A stretch of 19,497 bases of DNA, from positions 1 through 19,497 of the forward strand of contig CALFTQ010000030.1 of assembly GCA_937916135.1 (NCBI GenBank). Direction: 5' to 3'. Below the pieces are notes generated by a model. That model saw only the letters and a list, made by a program, of their open reading frames with translations. It had not been told where the DNA came from and made no database searches. This DNA comes from an uncultured Verrucomicrobiales bacterium (GTDB lineage: Bacteria > Verrucomicrobiota > Verrucomicrobiia > Verrucomicrobiales > Akkermansiaceae). A program made the position numbers and the translations under genes. Shown in pieces: positions 10,586-17,600 of the stretch (the first letter of the stretch is position 1; each line of letters starts with the position of its first letter).

Positions 10586-10742
10586 ACTTCTTTCCCATCG
10601 TTGGTATTTGACCTCTCTGCCAGCCCGTTTTTTATTGCTGAGGCAGTTAAAGGATATTGCTTTGACGGAACGACAAATTGGAATTGGGCGAGCAGGGGGA
10701 GGCTTCTTCCAATGTTGATGATATTTCTATTCTCTACAAAAT

Positions 10743-10782
10743 CTTTGGGACACGCGTGGCATGGGGCACACGTGTCCCAAAG
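10743..10782 (+). terminator. Strong hairpin with CTTTGGGACACG stem
   Basis: CTTTGGGACACG at 10743-10754 pairs perfectly with 10771-10782; after one mismatch three more pairs form around a short loop. It lies at the end of the first direct-repeat copy. The second copy keeps only the left half of the stem. It may act as a terminator, but no upstream gene reads into it on the plus strand and the T-tract is short, so it may simply be part of the repeat element. Confidence 0.4.
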
Positions 10783-10839
10783 TTTGAGTACTAATCTCGA
10801 TAAATTCCAATTTGTCGGGCTGAAAGCCCGAGGAATTTT

Positions 10840-11105
10840 GAGCCCGTCAGGGCGACATATCCATAGCGAGTGGTGGAGCGCGTCACGCGTCAGCGTGGCG
10901 GGCGTAACCACTCGTACAAACCCAAAAGAAACCTGAACCCCGACGTAGGTCGGGGTGGCAGAAAGCGATGCAACATATTAAGGCCTCACTTTCTGCCGCC
11001 CACTCCTGACGTCGGGGCTCTGATTGTTCTTTTCGTTTACGAGGGGTTCCGCCGCTGCGCGGCTCCACCGCCTCGCTATGGATATGCCGCCCGCTCCGCG
11101 GGCTC
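10840..11105. repeat. Long imperfect fold-back (inverted repeat) element
   Basis: The left arm (10840-10965) and right arm (10989-11105) are imperfect reverse complements joined by a ~23-bp loop. Matching blocks in order are GAGCCCG, CATATCCATAGCGAG, GGTGGAGC, AAC-CTCGTA, AAAAGAA, CCCCGACGT and GGCAGAAAG. Each arm also carries small local hairpins, such as ACCCCGAC-GTA-GTCGGGGT. Together they could form a cruciform or long structured RNA. Translating either strand gives the same SGRHIHSE peptide, which shows the short ORFs here are products of the repeat rather than genes. It sits between the divergent giant gene and the 11293 operon. Confidence 0.75.
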
Positions 11106-11255
11106 AAATAGACGCTCGCTGGCGCGCGCAAACTGATCGACAAATTCCAATTTATTGAGCAGAGGGGGGCTTCTTCCAAAATGTTGCTGATGTTTCCATT
11201 CTCTACAAAATCTTTGGGACACGCGTGCCATGAGCCAGTCTATTCCCTGTTTTAC

Positions 11256-11283
11256 TTGACAGGAGAGGGTATTATGCTACAAT
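11256..11283 (+). promoter_or_regulatory. Sigma-70-type promoter of the 11293-14208 operon
   Basis: A perfect -35 TTGACA (11256-11261), a 16-bp spacer and a -10 TACAAT (11278-11283). Transcription should start near 11290, only about 3 nt before the ATG at 11293, so the mRNA would be nearly leaderless. The promoter lies just downstream of the second direct-repeat copy. Confidence 0.75.
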
Positions 11284-11292
11284 GGCTGCGCC

Positions 11293-11910
11293 ATGCTTTT
11301 TCCGATTCCGATAGGATACTTTGTTTCGATTTTCCTTCTTATCAGCGGAGTATTCAACTGCCTGGAATATCTGGATAACAAGCCGGCAAACTGCACACGC
11401 GCCGTCTTGATGAACGGGCTGGCAGAAGCCGGCTGGCCCATCATTGCCGGCACCGTCATTCTGCTGTTGATTCAGCTGAACCAACAAATGGAAAAGCTGC
11501 GGCTGGTAGCCACGGTAACCCCGCCCACCCGCACCACAAAACAACAGAAAAAGAAAAAGCACGGAGCGGATATCGAGGAGGACGGCGAAGGCGTGGCAGC
11601 CGGCGTTCACAGAGCAGCCCCCGCACCTGCCCCTGCGGTGAGCCTGGCAGGACTGGCCATGCCTGCCCAGGCACACGCCTCCATGCAGCCCATCATCCGC
11701 ACGCAGGCCGAGCCTCCGGCAGCGCCTACCCCGCACATGCCGACTTACCCGAACTCACCGATTCCCGGGGGAGGCCGCGTGCCGCAGCAAACCGCAGCCC
11801 CGGCAGCAGCTTTGCCCCCGAGGCCGGAGCCGGTACCGGCCACGCACAATGTAAAACGAGCCCCCAGCAAGACCGAAGCCGAATCGTTGAATTTCTTCAA
11901 GGTCGATTGA
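11293..11910 (+). CDS. Two-helix membrane protein with Pro/Ala-rich tail, function unknown
   Basis: 205 residues. I do not recognise a family. Two hydrophobic segments are visible at about residues 4-22 and 44-63, separated by a short loop with two Cys (NCLEYLDNKPANC). A basic stretch (KQQKKKKHG, near 84-92) follows, then a low-complexity Ala/Pro-rich region to about residue 190, and a short C-terminal end (ESLNFFKVD). By the positive-inside rule the tail is probably cytoplasmic, with the first loop outside; this is inference. The start at 11293 is supported by the promoter 10 nt upstream. The next gene begins 7 bp after the stop, so the two are co-transcribed. It could be a scaffold or anchor for the neighbouring proteins, but nothing in the sequence proves that. 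Confidence 0.7.
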   Translation: MLFPIPIGYFVSIFLLISGVFNCLEYLDNKPANCTRAVLMNGLAEAGWPIIAGTVILLLIQLNQQMEKLRLVATVTPPTRTTKQQKKKKHGADIEEDGEGVAAGVHRAAPAPAPAVSLAGLAMPAQAHASMQPIIRTQAEPPAAPTPHMPTYPNSPIPGGGRVPQQTAAPAAALPPRPEPVPATHNVKRAPSKTEAESLNFFKVD

Positions 11911-11917
11911 TTTCCCC

Positions 11918-12883
11918 ATGCCCACCACCACCCAGGCGCGGGCCATTCTGGCGCACATGATTCAGCGGCACACCGGCCAGCCGGTGCAGCCGCAGGAGCT
12001 ACAGAGCGTGAGCGCCGGCGCCAGTGGCCGCAGCATCATGCGCGCAGCGGGGGTGCTGGGCATTCACTGGACTAACCAGCGGGCGGATAACAATTCATTC
12101 CTCCCTGCCGCACACGGGCTGGCCGCAGCGGGAATCCGCGTGCCCGCCATCCTGGCCGAGGAAGCACTGCCGGAGCAGAGCGGCGCCTGCCTGGTGCAGG
12201 ATCTGGGCAACGCGGATATCCTGAGCCTGCGCGAAGCCCCCTGGCCCGAGCGCCGCGCGGCCTACGAACTGGCATTCCGCACCCTCATTCCCTTCTACCG
12301 GCTCTGCCCGGAGTGGCCGCTGCAGCCCCCCTTCGATACCGCGCTCTATCGCTGGGAGCAGGAGTATTTTGCCGAGCACCTCATCGGCCGCCACCTGGGG
12401 GGAGATACCGCCGCCTTCCTGGCCCAGCCGGAGCTGCAGGCCATGGCCGACTGGCTGGCCGGGCTGCCCCGTGTGCCCGTGCACCGCGACTGCCAGAGCC
12501 AGAACATCATGCTGCACGCCGGCGCGGCCTGGCTCATCGATTTCCAGGGCATGCGCTACGGCCGGCTGGAATATGACCTGGCCTCCCTGCTGTACGACCC
12601 GTACATGCAGCTCAGTGAAGCGGAGCGCCACGAGCTGCTGCTGCTCTGGGAGCAGATGAGCGGCACCCCGGTGGATGCCGCCGTGTACGCGGCCTGCGCC
12701 ATGCAGCGTCTCATGCAGGCGCTGGGCGCTTTCGCCAATATCGGCTACAACCAGCAGCGCGACTGGTATCTCAACCTCATCCCCGCCGGGCTGGCCGCGC
12801 TGCGCCACGCTGCTGCCCACACCCCGGCCCACTCACCCGCAAGCCCCGTTGCCGCATGCATCCTAAAACTTCCCGTCATGTAA
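11918..12883 (+). CDS. AmgK-like sugar kinase (aminoglycoside phosphotransferase fold)
   Basis: 321 residues. The C-terminal lobe shows the phosphotransferase catalytic set: HRDCQSQN at 189-196 (D191 as base, N196 for Mg) and IDFQ at 207-210 (D208 for Mg), then YDLASLLYDPYM at 219-230. The N-terminal lobe has a Gly-rich loop (AGASGRS, 33-39) and LVQDLGNAD near 92-100. This set, particularly IDFQ followed by YDLxSLLxDxY, is typical of AmgK, which phosphorylates the anomeric carbon of MurNAc/GlcNAc for cell-wall recycling. Substrate is inferred from family resemblance only. The usual partner, the nucleotidyltransferase MurU, is not next to it; the neighbours are two membrane proteins. Length fits the family. 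The last ~35 residues are Ala/Pro-rich and overlap the next gene by 28 bp, suggesting translational coupling. Another APH-fold kinase with a different sugar substrate is possible. Confidence 0.75.
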   Translation: MPTTTQARAILAHMIQRHTGQPVQPQELQSVSAGASGRSIMRAAGVLGIHWTNQRADNNSFLPAAHGLAAAGIRVPAILAEEALPEQSGACLVQDLGNADILSLREAPWPERRAAYELAFRTLIPFYRLCPEWPLQPPFDTALYRWEQEYFAEHLIGRHLGGDTAAFLAQPELQAMADWLAGLPRVPVHRDCQSQNIMLHAGAAWLIDFQGMRYGRLEYDLASLLYDPYMQLSEAERHELLLLWEQMSGTPVDAAVYAACAMQRLMQALGAFANIGYNQQRDWYLNLIPAGLAALRHAAAHTPAHSPASPVAACILKLPVM

Positions 12884-14208
12884 GCTTCCTCGCGGTTCTG
12901 TTCTGGCTGCTGGTTCTTTCCGGCGCCTGGTACGGCCTGCAGGATAAACTCTACCACGCCGACCAGTGGCTTTTCAGCCGCCTGGGGCACACGCTCTGCC
13001 CGTGGGCGCCGGAGGACGTGCCGCAACTGCTGCACCCCGGCGAGGCCGTAGCCATGGAACCCGTGGTCACGCAGACCCGCCTGCGCGAGTGCCCCACCGT
13101 GGGCATGGTGGAGCTGAATGATGAAGCCTGCGCCCAGGCCTTTGCCGCCCTCCCCCTCGGCCCGCAGGACACCGCCGTGCTCCTCAACAAGCTCAAACTG
13201 GCAGGGGCCACCACCGTGGGGCTCTCCTCGCCGCTCATCTGGCCGGGCGAACAGGGAGAAATGGTGCGCGAAATGCTCTGCCGCGTGCTGGCCGGTTTCC
13301 CCCAATCTGCCGTGGGCCTGCGCGGCCGCACAGCCGCACAGCCGGATTTCACCCCCGCCATGCTGAGGGATGCCTCCATCCCCCTGGAAAATATCGAGGG
13401 CAACCCGAGCGGGCTCCCCATTGCCAACCGCCCCCTGCCCAATGGCCTGACTGAAACACCCGATGCCCTGGCCGTGGTCTGGGCCCCGGACTGGCTGGAA
13501 GGCGAGCCCCACACGCAGAACCCCTCAGCCGTGGACAGCATCTCCTTCCCCCTGCTCATGCGCTGGAATGGCGAGACCATCCCGACCCTCCCCTTCCGCC
13601 TGGCACTGGCCCGCCTGGGGCTGGATGGCAAGGACGTGAAAGTGCGGCTCGGCAAGGATATCACCTACGGCGACTTCACCCTGCCCATCGATGACAACGC
13701 CCGCACCCGCCTGACGGAAGCCAAGGTCGTGAACATCCCCCTGGCAGATGTGGTAGGCGGCGTGAACCTCACCGAAAAACTGGGGCCGAATCCCTGCATC
13801 ATGCTGGAGCAGCCCGCAGAAAAGCAGAACACCCCGCTGCGACTGGAGCGCCTTGCCCGCACACTCTCCCAGCTGGCCGGGGTCGAAAAAATCCTTACCC
13901 ACACCAGCGAGCGCCCCCTGGGCGGCCAGGTGCTGCAGCAGATGCCCATCATGCAGGGCTGGAAAATCAACACCACAGCCTGCGTGCTCCTGCTCTTCTT
14001 CCTGTGGGTGATGCCCTTTGTGCCCGGCGTGCTGCGCTGGGGCATCCTGCTCGCGCTGCCCGCCGCCCTGCTCTGGTTTGCCGCAGAAGCCGTGCAGCAC
14101 GGCTACTGGTTCACCGCCACCGCCACCCTCACCTGGTGGCTCCTCCTTGCCATCGTGTTCTGCATCCACAGAACATACGATAAGGGGCTTTTCGGCAAGC
14201 GCCGCTAG
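12856..14208 (+). CDS. CHASE2-type sensor membrane protein without output domain
   Basis: 450 residues. An N-terminal membrane helix (about 9-27) is followed by a large extracytoplasmic domain (about 30-365) and three membrane helices (about 372-388, 394-411, 417-436). The protein ends a dozen residues later at KGLFGKRR. The extracytoplasmic part has the CHASE2 plan: a VGMVELND strand, a LLNKLKLAGATTVGLSSPL segment, a later FRLALARLGL helix, GDFTLPIDD, then PLADVVGG...LGPNPCIML. CHASE2 proteins normally carry a cyclase, kinase or phosphatase domain after the third helix; none is present. The start overlaps the upstream kinase gene by 28 bp, so coupled translation is likely. No SD is seen. A role in sensing an envelope signal and acting through a partner is inference. 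The final 30 bp are repeated at 14462-14491 as part of a tandem duplication. Confidence 0.7.
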   Translation: MHPKTSRHVSFLAVLFWLLVLSGAWYGLQDKLYHADQWLFSRLGHTLCPWAPEDVPQLLHPGEAVAMEPVVTQTRLRECPTVGMVELNDEACAQAFAALPLGPQDTAVLLNKLKLAGATTVGLSSPLIWPGEQGEMVREMLCRVLAGFPQSAVGLRGRTAAQPDFTPAMLRDASIPLENIEGNPSGLPIANRPLPNGLTETPDALAVVWAPDWLEGEPHTQNPSAVDSISFPLLMRWNGETIPTLPFRLALARLGLDGKDVKVRLGKDITYGDFTLPIDDNARTRLTEAKVVNIPLADVVGGVNLTEKLGPNPCIMLEQPAEKQNTPLRLERLARTLSQLAGVEKILTHTSERPLGGQVLQQMPIMQGWKINTTACVLLLFFLWVMPFVPGVLRWGILLALPAALLWFAAEAVQHGYWFTATATLTWWLLLAIVFCIHRTYDKGLFGKRR

Positions 14209-14209
14209 G

Positions 14210-14439
14210 TCCTGCCTGAAGGGCAGGATATCGTCTGCGCCGCAGGCGCAGATATCGTCCACGCACAGCGTGGATTTCGTCCGTGCGCAGCCCGGATATC
14301 GTTCCCGATGCCCCCTCGACCCTTTTCTCTTCCCAATCATTGGGAAATAATAAATCACACCCTACAGGATAACGATATCCGCTTCGCGGACGATATCTTG
14401 CCTGCGGCAAGACGATATCCGGCTCCGCCGGACGATATC
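14210..14439. repeat. GATATCGTC hairpin array, copy 1 (copy 2 at 14493-14722)
   Basis: The left arm has linkers GATATCGTC at 14227 and 14251, GATTTCGTC at 14273 and GATATCGTT at 14295. They alternate with hairpins 14210-14228, TGCGCC-GCA-GGCGCA (14236-14250), CACGC-ACA-GCGTG (14260-14272) and 14282-14294. After a ~70-bp core, the right arm has the inverted linker ACGATATC at 14372, 14390, 14412 and 14432. These alternate with CCGC-TTC-GCGG, CTTGCC-TGC-GGCAAG and CCGGC-TCC-GCCGG. Every stem has a different sequence while the linker is constant. Loops are usually 3 nt. Linker orientation flips at the core, so each arm reads hairpin-GATATCGT from its own flanking gene. Confidence 0.9.
14330..14346. 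terminator. Central hairpin TTCCCAA-TCA-TTGGGAA (copy at 14613-14629)
   Basis: A perfect 7-bp stem with a 3-nt loop lies at the centre of each array unit, preceded by a pyrimidine-rich stretch (CCCTTTTCTC) and followed by AATAATAAA. It could act as a weak bidirectional terminator between the convergent CHASE2 and rnd genes. It is also the axis at which the array linkers change orientation. Confidence 0.5.
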
Positions 14440-14738
14440 CTCCCGTTGGTCGGACTTAGGTGATAAGGGGCTCTTCGGCAAGCGCCGCTAGGTCCTGCCT
14501 GCAGGGCCGGATATCGTCTGCGCCGCAGGCGCAGATATCGTCCACGCGCAGCGTGGATTTCGTCCGGGCGCAGCCCGGATATCGTTCCCGATGCCCCCTC
14601 GACCCTTTTCTCTTCCCAATCATTGGGAAATAATAAATCACACCCTACAGGATAACGATATCCGCTTCGCGGACGATATCTTGCCTGCGGCAAGACGATA
14701 TCCGGCTCCGCCGGACGATATCCTCCCGTTGGTCGGAC

Positions 14739-15794
14739 TTAGGTGAGCAGTTCCCTCTGCCAGTTCATCAGCTGCGCCAGGCCCTTATCCTCATGCGCGG
14801 CGATGGATTCAATCTGGCTGCGGGTGGCAATGAGGGAGGGTTCCAGCGCCAGCGACTCCGCAATCGCGTTGCGGCGGGCGGCCCACTTATCGACGCGTGA
14901 ATCAAAATGAGCATCGGACTCGTGGTGGGTGCGCTTGATGAGATTCGGGTATTCCTCCTCATCCATCAGCTGGAAATGCTCCACGGCCTTGCGGAAGCGG
15001 GCGGCGCGGTGGTGGTGCATGCTGCTGTGCGGGAACACCGGGCGGAACTCCTGCAGCGCCGTGCTCCAGCGGATGAGATCATCGTTGGAGCTCACCATGA
15101 ATGCCGGGCGGTCGATGGTGGCCGCCTCCTTATCGCGCCAGAGCCAGAGGGCACGCAGCGCAGCCAGGCCGCGGCGGTTCAGCTTGCCGCTGCCCTTGAT
15201 GCGCCAGGGATCCTGCCCGGTGCTGGCGTGGCGTTCGCGTCCATGCTCCAGGTTGCAGGCGCAGCTCTCAAGGAACCACTCATAACGCCCCAGCTGCTTC
15301 AGCTCAGCCACCAGCTTATCGGCCATGCCCAGCATGAACTTCACGTCCCCCTGGGCATATTCCTTCATGTCATCCGGCATGGGGCGCAGGCCCCAGTTGG
15401 CACGCTGGTTCTTCTTGCTGAGCACAATGCCGTAGTAGTGCTCCACCAGTGCCGCCAGGCCGAACTGCTGGAAACCCAGCAGGCGCGCGGCAATCTGCGT
15501 ATCAAGAATCATATGCGGCAGCACCCCGTATGCGGTCTGCAGCAGGCTCATGTCGTAATCCGCGCCGTGCATCCACACATCCGCCTCCTGCAGCCAGAGG
15601 GTGAAGAGCTTCATATCCTCGATGGCCAGCGGGTCGATGATGACCACCCCCTCTGCATCCGCATACTGGATGAGGCAGAGCTTCTCGCGGTGGCGGTGCA
15701 AGCTGTCGGCTTCCAGATCAAGCACAGTGCGGCCCTGCGGCTGGGCAGCAGCACGCAGTTTCCACTGAAATAATGCTTCAGAATCCGTAATCAT
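14739..15794 (-). CDS. rnd: Ribonuclease D-family 3'-5' exonuclease
   Basis: 351 residues. The DEDDy exonuclease motifs are all present: ExoI LDLEAD (D26, E28), ExoII MHGADYDMSLL (D81), and ExoIII YAQGD (Y146, D150). A helical segment from about 205 (RRGLAALRALWLWRDKEA) fits the first HRDC domain. RNase D trims 3' ends of tRNA and other structured RNAs; overall length is near the family norm of about 370. The start at 15794 lies 11 nt downstream of a -10 box, which makes it the natural choice. It converges on the CHASE2 gene and diverges from pgi. Its stop codon lies inside the 283-bp duplication, but the reading frame is intact. No SD is seen. Family assignment is confident; the exact RNA substrates are not shown. 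Confidence 0.92.
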   Translation of the reverse strand: MITDSEALFQWKLRAAAQPQGRTVLDLEADSLHRHREKLCLIQYADAEGVVIIDPLAIEDMKLFTLWLQEADVWMHGADYDMSLLQTAYGVLPHMILDTQIAARLLGFQQFGLAALVEHYYGIVLSKKNQRANWGLRPMPDDMKEYAQGDVKFMLGMADKLVAELKQLGRYEWFLESCACNLEHGRERHASTGQDPWRIKGSGKLNRRGLAALRALWLWRDKEAATIDRPAFMVSSNDDLIRWSTALQEFRPVFPHSSMHHHRAARFRKAVEHFQLMDEEEYPNLIKRTHHESDAHFDSRVDKWAARRNAIAESLALEPSLIATRSQIESIAAHEDKGLAQLMNWQRELLT

Positions 15795-15805
15795 GAACGC
15801 GCGTC

Positions 15806-15834
15806 ATGCTACCACATAGAGCAACTCATTGCAA
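15806..15834 (-). promoter_or_regulatory. Promoter of rnd, close to the start codon
   Basis: On the minus strand: -35 TTGCAA (plus 15829-15834), 17-bp spacer, -10 TAGCAT (plus 15806-15811), then GACGCGCGTTC directly before the ATG at 15794. The expected start of transcription lies within about 5 nt of the start codon. The GCGCGTT stretch before the ATG matches that of pgi on the other strand. Confidence 0.6.
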
Positions 15835-15938
15835 GCTTATAATCTGCTGAGCTCTCTTTCATTATCTCAAAGCCGCATACAATCCGTACAAAATCGCCAT
15901 TTTCGGTATACTGCGTCTCTGAAAAAAATCCTTCATTT

Positions 15939-15966
15939 GTCAATCGTCACTCGTCAATTGTCAATT
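15939..15966. repeat. Four tandem 7-bp repeats (GTCAATC/GTCACTC/GTCAATT/GTCAATT)
   Basis: Four back-to-back heptamers with consensus GTCAATY, with one internal substitution, lie in the rnd-pgi divergent region just upstream of the pgi -35 box. They could be binding sites for a regulator, or a small slippage repeat. The rest of 15835-15938 is AT-rich with no feature I can name. Confidence 0.7.
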
Positions 15967-15970
15967 CCAT

Positions 15971-15999
15971 TTTGGGCTTGCCCAAATGCCCCTTGGGGC
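15971..15999. promoter_or_regulatory. Two adjacent inverted repeats across the pgi promoter
   Basis: TTTGGGC-TT-GCCCAAA (15971-15986) overlaps the -35 box. GCCCC-TT-GGGGC (15988-15999, spacing adjusted by one base) fills most of the -35/-10 spacer. Both have the same TT centre and are separated by a single base. Their location suggests an operator or DNA structure that affects pgi transcription; no regulator can be named. Confidence 0.55.
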
Positions 16000-16006
16000 G
16001 TATAAT
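15978..16006 (+). promoter_or_regulatory. Promoter of pgi, giving a near-leaderless mRNA
   Basis: -35 TTGCCC (15978-15983), 17-bp spacer, perfect -10 TATAAT (16001-16006), then GCCGCGCGTT and ATG at 16017. Transcription should begin around 16012-16014, leaving 3-5 nt of leader. This rules out the in-frame upstream ATGs at 15972 and 16008 as likely starts. Confidence 0.8.
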
Positions 16007-16016
16007 GCCGCGCGTT

Positions 16017-17549
16017 ATGAAACAGTACGCCTCACAGCTTCTGCGTTACCCCGAGATGGGGATTTCCCTGGACCTTTCCAAACTGCCGCTCACCCCGGAG
16101 TTTCTGGCAGAGATGAGCCCGCTCATCGACCGCGCCTATGCCGATATCGCGGCGCTGGAGAGCGGCGTGATTGCCAACCCGGACGAAAACCGCATGGTGG
16201 GCCACTACTGGCTGCGCAACAGCGCCATTGCCCCCACCGCCGAGCTGCGCGCCAAGATTGATGAACCCCTGGCCGACCTGAAAGCCTTTGCCGCCAGCGT
16301 GCTGGCCGGTGAGGTGCTGGCCCCGAACGGCAAGAAGTTCACCACCTGCCTGGTCATCGGCATCGGTGGTTCGGCCCTGGGCCCGGAACTCGTGGCCGAT
16401 GCCCTGCCCGCCAAGGGCCTGAACATGGCGTTCCTCGACAACACTGACCCGGACGGCATGTACAAGGTGCTCGACACCCTGCCCCTGAGCGAGACTCTCG
16501 CCGTGGTCATCTCCAAGAGCGGCGGCACCCCCGAAACCCGCAACGGCATGGTCTGCGCCCAACAGTACTTTGCCGGTAAGGGCCTCAACTTCGCCAAGCA
16601 GGCCGTGGCCGTCACCGGCGTGGGCTCCACCCTGGACAAAGTGGCCGTGGCTGAAGGCTGGGTAAAGCGCTTCCCCATGGAAGACTGGGTGGGCGGCCGC
16701 ACCTCCGAAACCTCCGTGGTGGGCCTGGTTCCCGCTGCCCTGCAGGGCGTGGATATCGACAGTCTGCTGGCTGGCGCCGCCGCCATGGATGCCCACACCC
16801 GCGTGGCCGATACCGCCACCAACATGGCCATGAAGCTCGCCCTGGCCTGGTACGAAGCCGGCGAAGGCAAGGGCAAGAAGGACATGGTGGTACTCCCCTA
16901 CAAGGACAGCCTCGTGCTCTTCTCCAAGTACCTGCAGCAGCTCATCATGGAATCCCTCGGCAAGGAGCTCGACCTGGACGGCAACACCGTGAACCAGGGC
17001 ATCTCCGTATACGGCAACAAGGGCTCCACCGACCAGCACGCCTACGTGCAGCAGCTGCGCGACGGTATCAACAACTTCTTCGTCACCTTCATTGAAGTGC
17101 GCCAGGCCCCCACCGATACCGTGAAGGTCGAGGACAACTTCACCGCCGGTGACTACCTGCAGGGCTTCCTGCGCGGTACCCGCAAGGCACTCTCCGAAAG
17201 TGGCCGCAAGAGCATCACCATCTCCATCCCCGTGGTGAACGCCTATACCCTCGGCATGCTCATCGCCCTCTTCGAGCGCACCGTCAGCTTCTACGCCAGC
17301 CTCATCCACATCAACGCCTACCACCAGCCCGGTGTGCAGGCCGGCAAGCTGGCTGCCAACGTGTTCCTGAAACTCCTGGCCGCAGCCGAAGGCGCCCTCT
17401 CCTCCACCCCTGCCACCGCCGGCGAAATCGCCGCCAAGCTCGGCACCGATGAGGAGGACACCTACCACGCCCTCGTGCACATCGCCGAAAGCGGCAAGGC
17501 CACCTGGACTCTGGCAGATTGCCCCTGTGGGGATCAGTTCAGCAAGTAA
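16017..17549 (+). CDS. pgi: Glucose-6-phosphate isomerase
   Basis: 510 residues. It interconverts glucose 6-phosphate and fructose 6-phosphate in glycolysis and gluconeogenesis, in the cytoplasm. Visible family blocks are IGIGGSALGPELVADAL (sugar-phosphate binding, near 110), ISKSGGTPETRN (near 165), DWVGGRTSETSVVGL (near 220), VVLPYKDSLVLFSKYLQQL (near 295), GNKGSTDQHAYVQQL with the catalytic-region His (near 345), and HINAYHQPGVQAGK (near 430) with the conserved C-terminal Lys. GGRTS, in place of the GGRFS common in E. coli-type enzymes, and the block order match the cyanobacterial/plastid/chlamydial branch. I chose 16017 over the in-frame ATG at 15972 because a -10 box lies at 16001-16006, so 15972 would precede the transcript. 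A strong terminator follows. No SD is seen, as expected for a leaderless start. Confidence 0.96.
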   Translation: MKQYASQLLRYPEMGISLDLSKLPLTPEFLAEMSPLIDRAYADIAALESGVIANPDENRMVGHYWLRNSAIAPTAELRAKIDEPLADLKAFAASVLAGEVLAPNGKKFTTCLVIGIGGSALGPELVADALPAKGLNMAFLDNTDPDGMYKVLDTLPLSETLAVVISKSGGTPETRNGMVCAQQYFAGKGLNFAKQAVAVTGVGSTLDKVAVAEGWVKRFPMEDWVGGRTSETSVVGLVPAALQGVDIDSLLAGAAAMDAHTRVADTATNMAMKLALAWYEAGEGKGKKDMVVLPYKDSLVLFSKYLQQLIMESLGKELDLDGNTVNQGISVYGNKGSTDQHAYVQQLRDGINNFFVTFIEVRQAPTDTVKVEDNFTAGDYLQGFLRGTRKALSESGRKSITISIPVVNAYTLGMLIALFERTVSFYASLIHINAYHQPGVQAGKLAANVFLKLLAAAEGALSSTPATAGEIAAKLGTDEEDTYHALVHIAESGKATWTLADCPCGDQFSK

Positions 17550-17570
17550 TCAGCCCCCACCTCAATTCCG

Positions 17571-17600
17571 TATCCCTCCATCCGCAAGGATGGAGGGATA
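17571..17600 (+). terminator. Terminator of pgi
   Basis: TATCCCTCCATCC at 17571-17583 pairs over 13 bp with 17588-17600 around a GCAA tetraloop, followed by TTTCAT. It is 21 bp after the pgi stop. The T-rich tail is the same ATTTCAT linker that continues through the hairpin array downstream. Confidence 0.85.

Larger units (their letters stand above)
10671..11232 (+). repeat. Pair of ~93-bp direct repeats (10671-10763 and 11138-11232)
   Basis: Both copies begin CGACAAATT and share CTTCTTCCAA, TCTCTACAAAATCTTTGGGA and CACGCGTG in the same order and spacing, with scattered mismatches and a 2-bp gap. They flank about 375 bp that holds the large fold-back element. An inverted copy of the first segment (AATTCCAATTTGTC) is at 10804-10817. 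The arrangement resembles a small non-autonomous element bounded by repeats, but no transposase or obvious target-site duplication is seen. Confidence 0.75.
14179..14744. repeat. 283-bp tandem duplication spanning a convergent gene junction
   Basis: Unit 1 (14179-14461) and unit 2 (14462-14744) have the same length and differ at only five positions, all in the first ~110 bp. Each unit contains the last 30 bp of the CHASE2 gene (ending KGLFGKRR-stop), the whole intergenic hairpin array, and the last few bases of rnd including its TAA. Unit 2 therefore starts with a non-functional copy of the upstream gene's end, and unit 1 ends with a copy of the rnd end. The change in the coding tail (CTTTTC to CTCTTC) is silent. 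Confidence 0.92.

Noticed and set aside
10558..11179. Several 88-117-codon ORFs on both strands
   Set aside because: They consist of repeat sequence; opposite strands give the same SGRHIHSE peptide because of the inverted repeat, and no domain is seen.
12745..13664. Minus-strand ORFs of 237-255 codons
   Set aside because: Antisense shadows of the kinase and CHASE2 genes in GC-rich sequence.
14129..14693. Two nearly identical minus-strand ORFs (MPQARYRPRSG...)
   Set aside because: Translation of the duplicated hairpin array; explained by the 283-bp repeat.
15972..16016. In-frame upstream ATG for pgi
   Set aside because: Lies upstream of the -10 box at 16001-16006, so it would not be in the transcript; the extra residues match no Pgi N-terminus.
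16032..17480. 482-codon minus-strand ORF
   Set aside because: Antisense shadow of pgi, rich in Gly/His/Val from the opposing codon bias.
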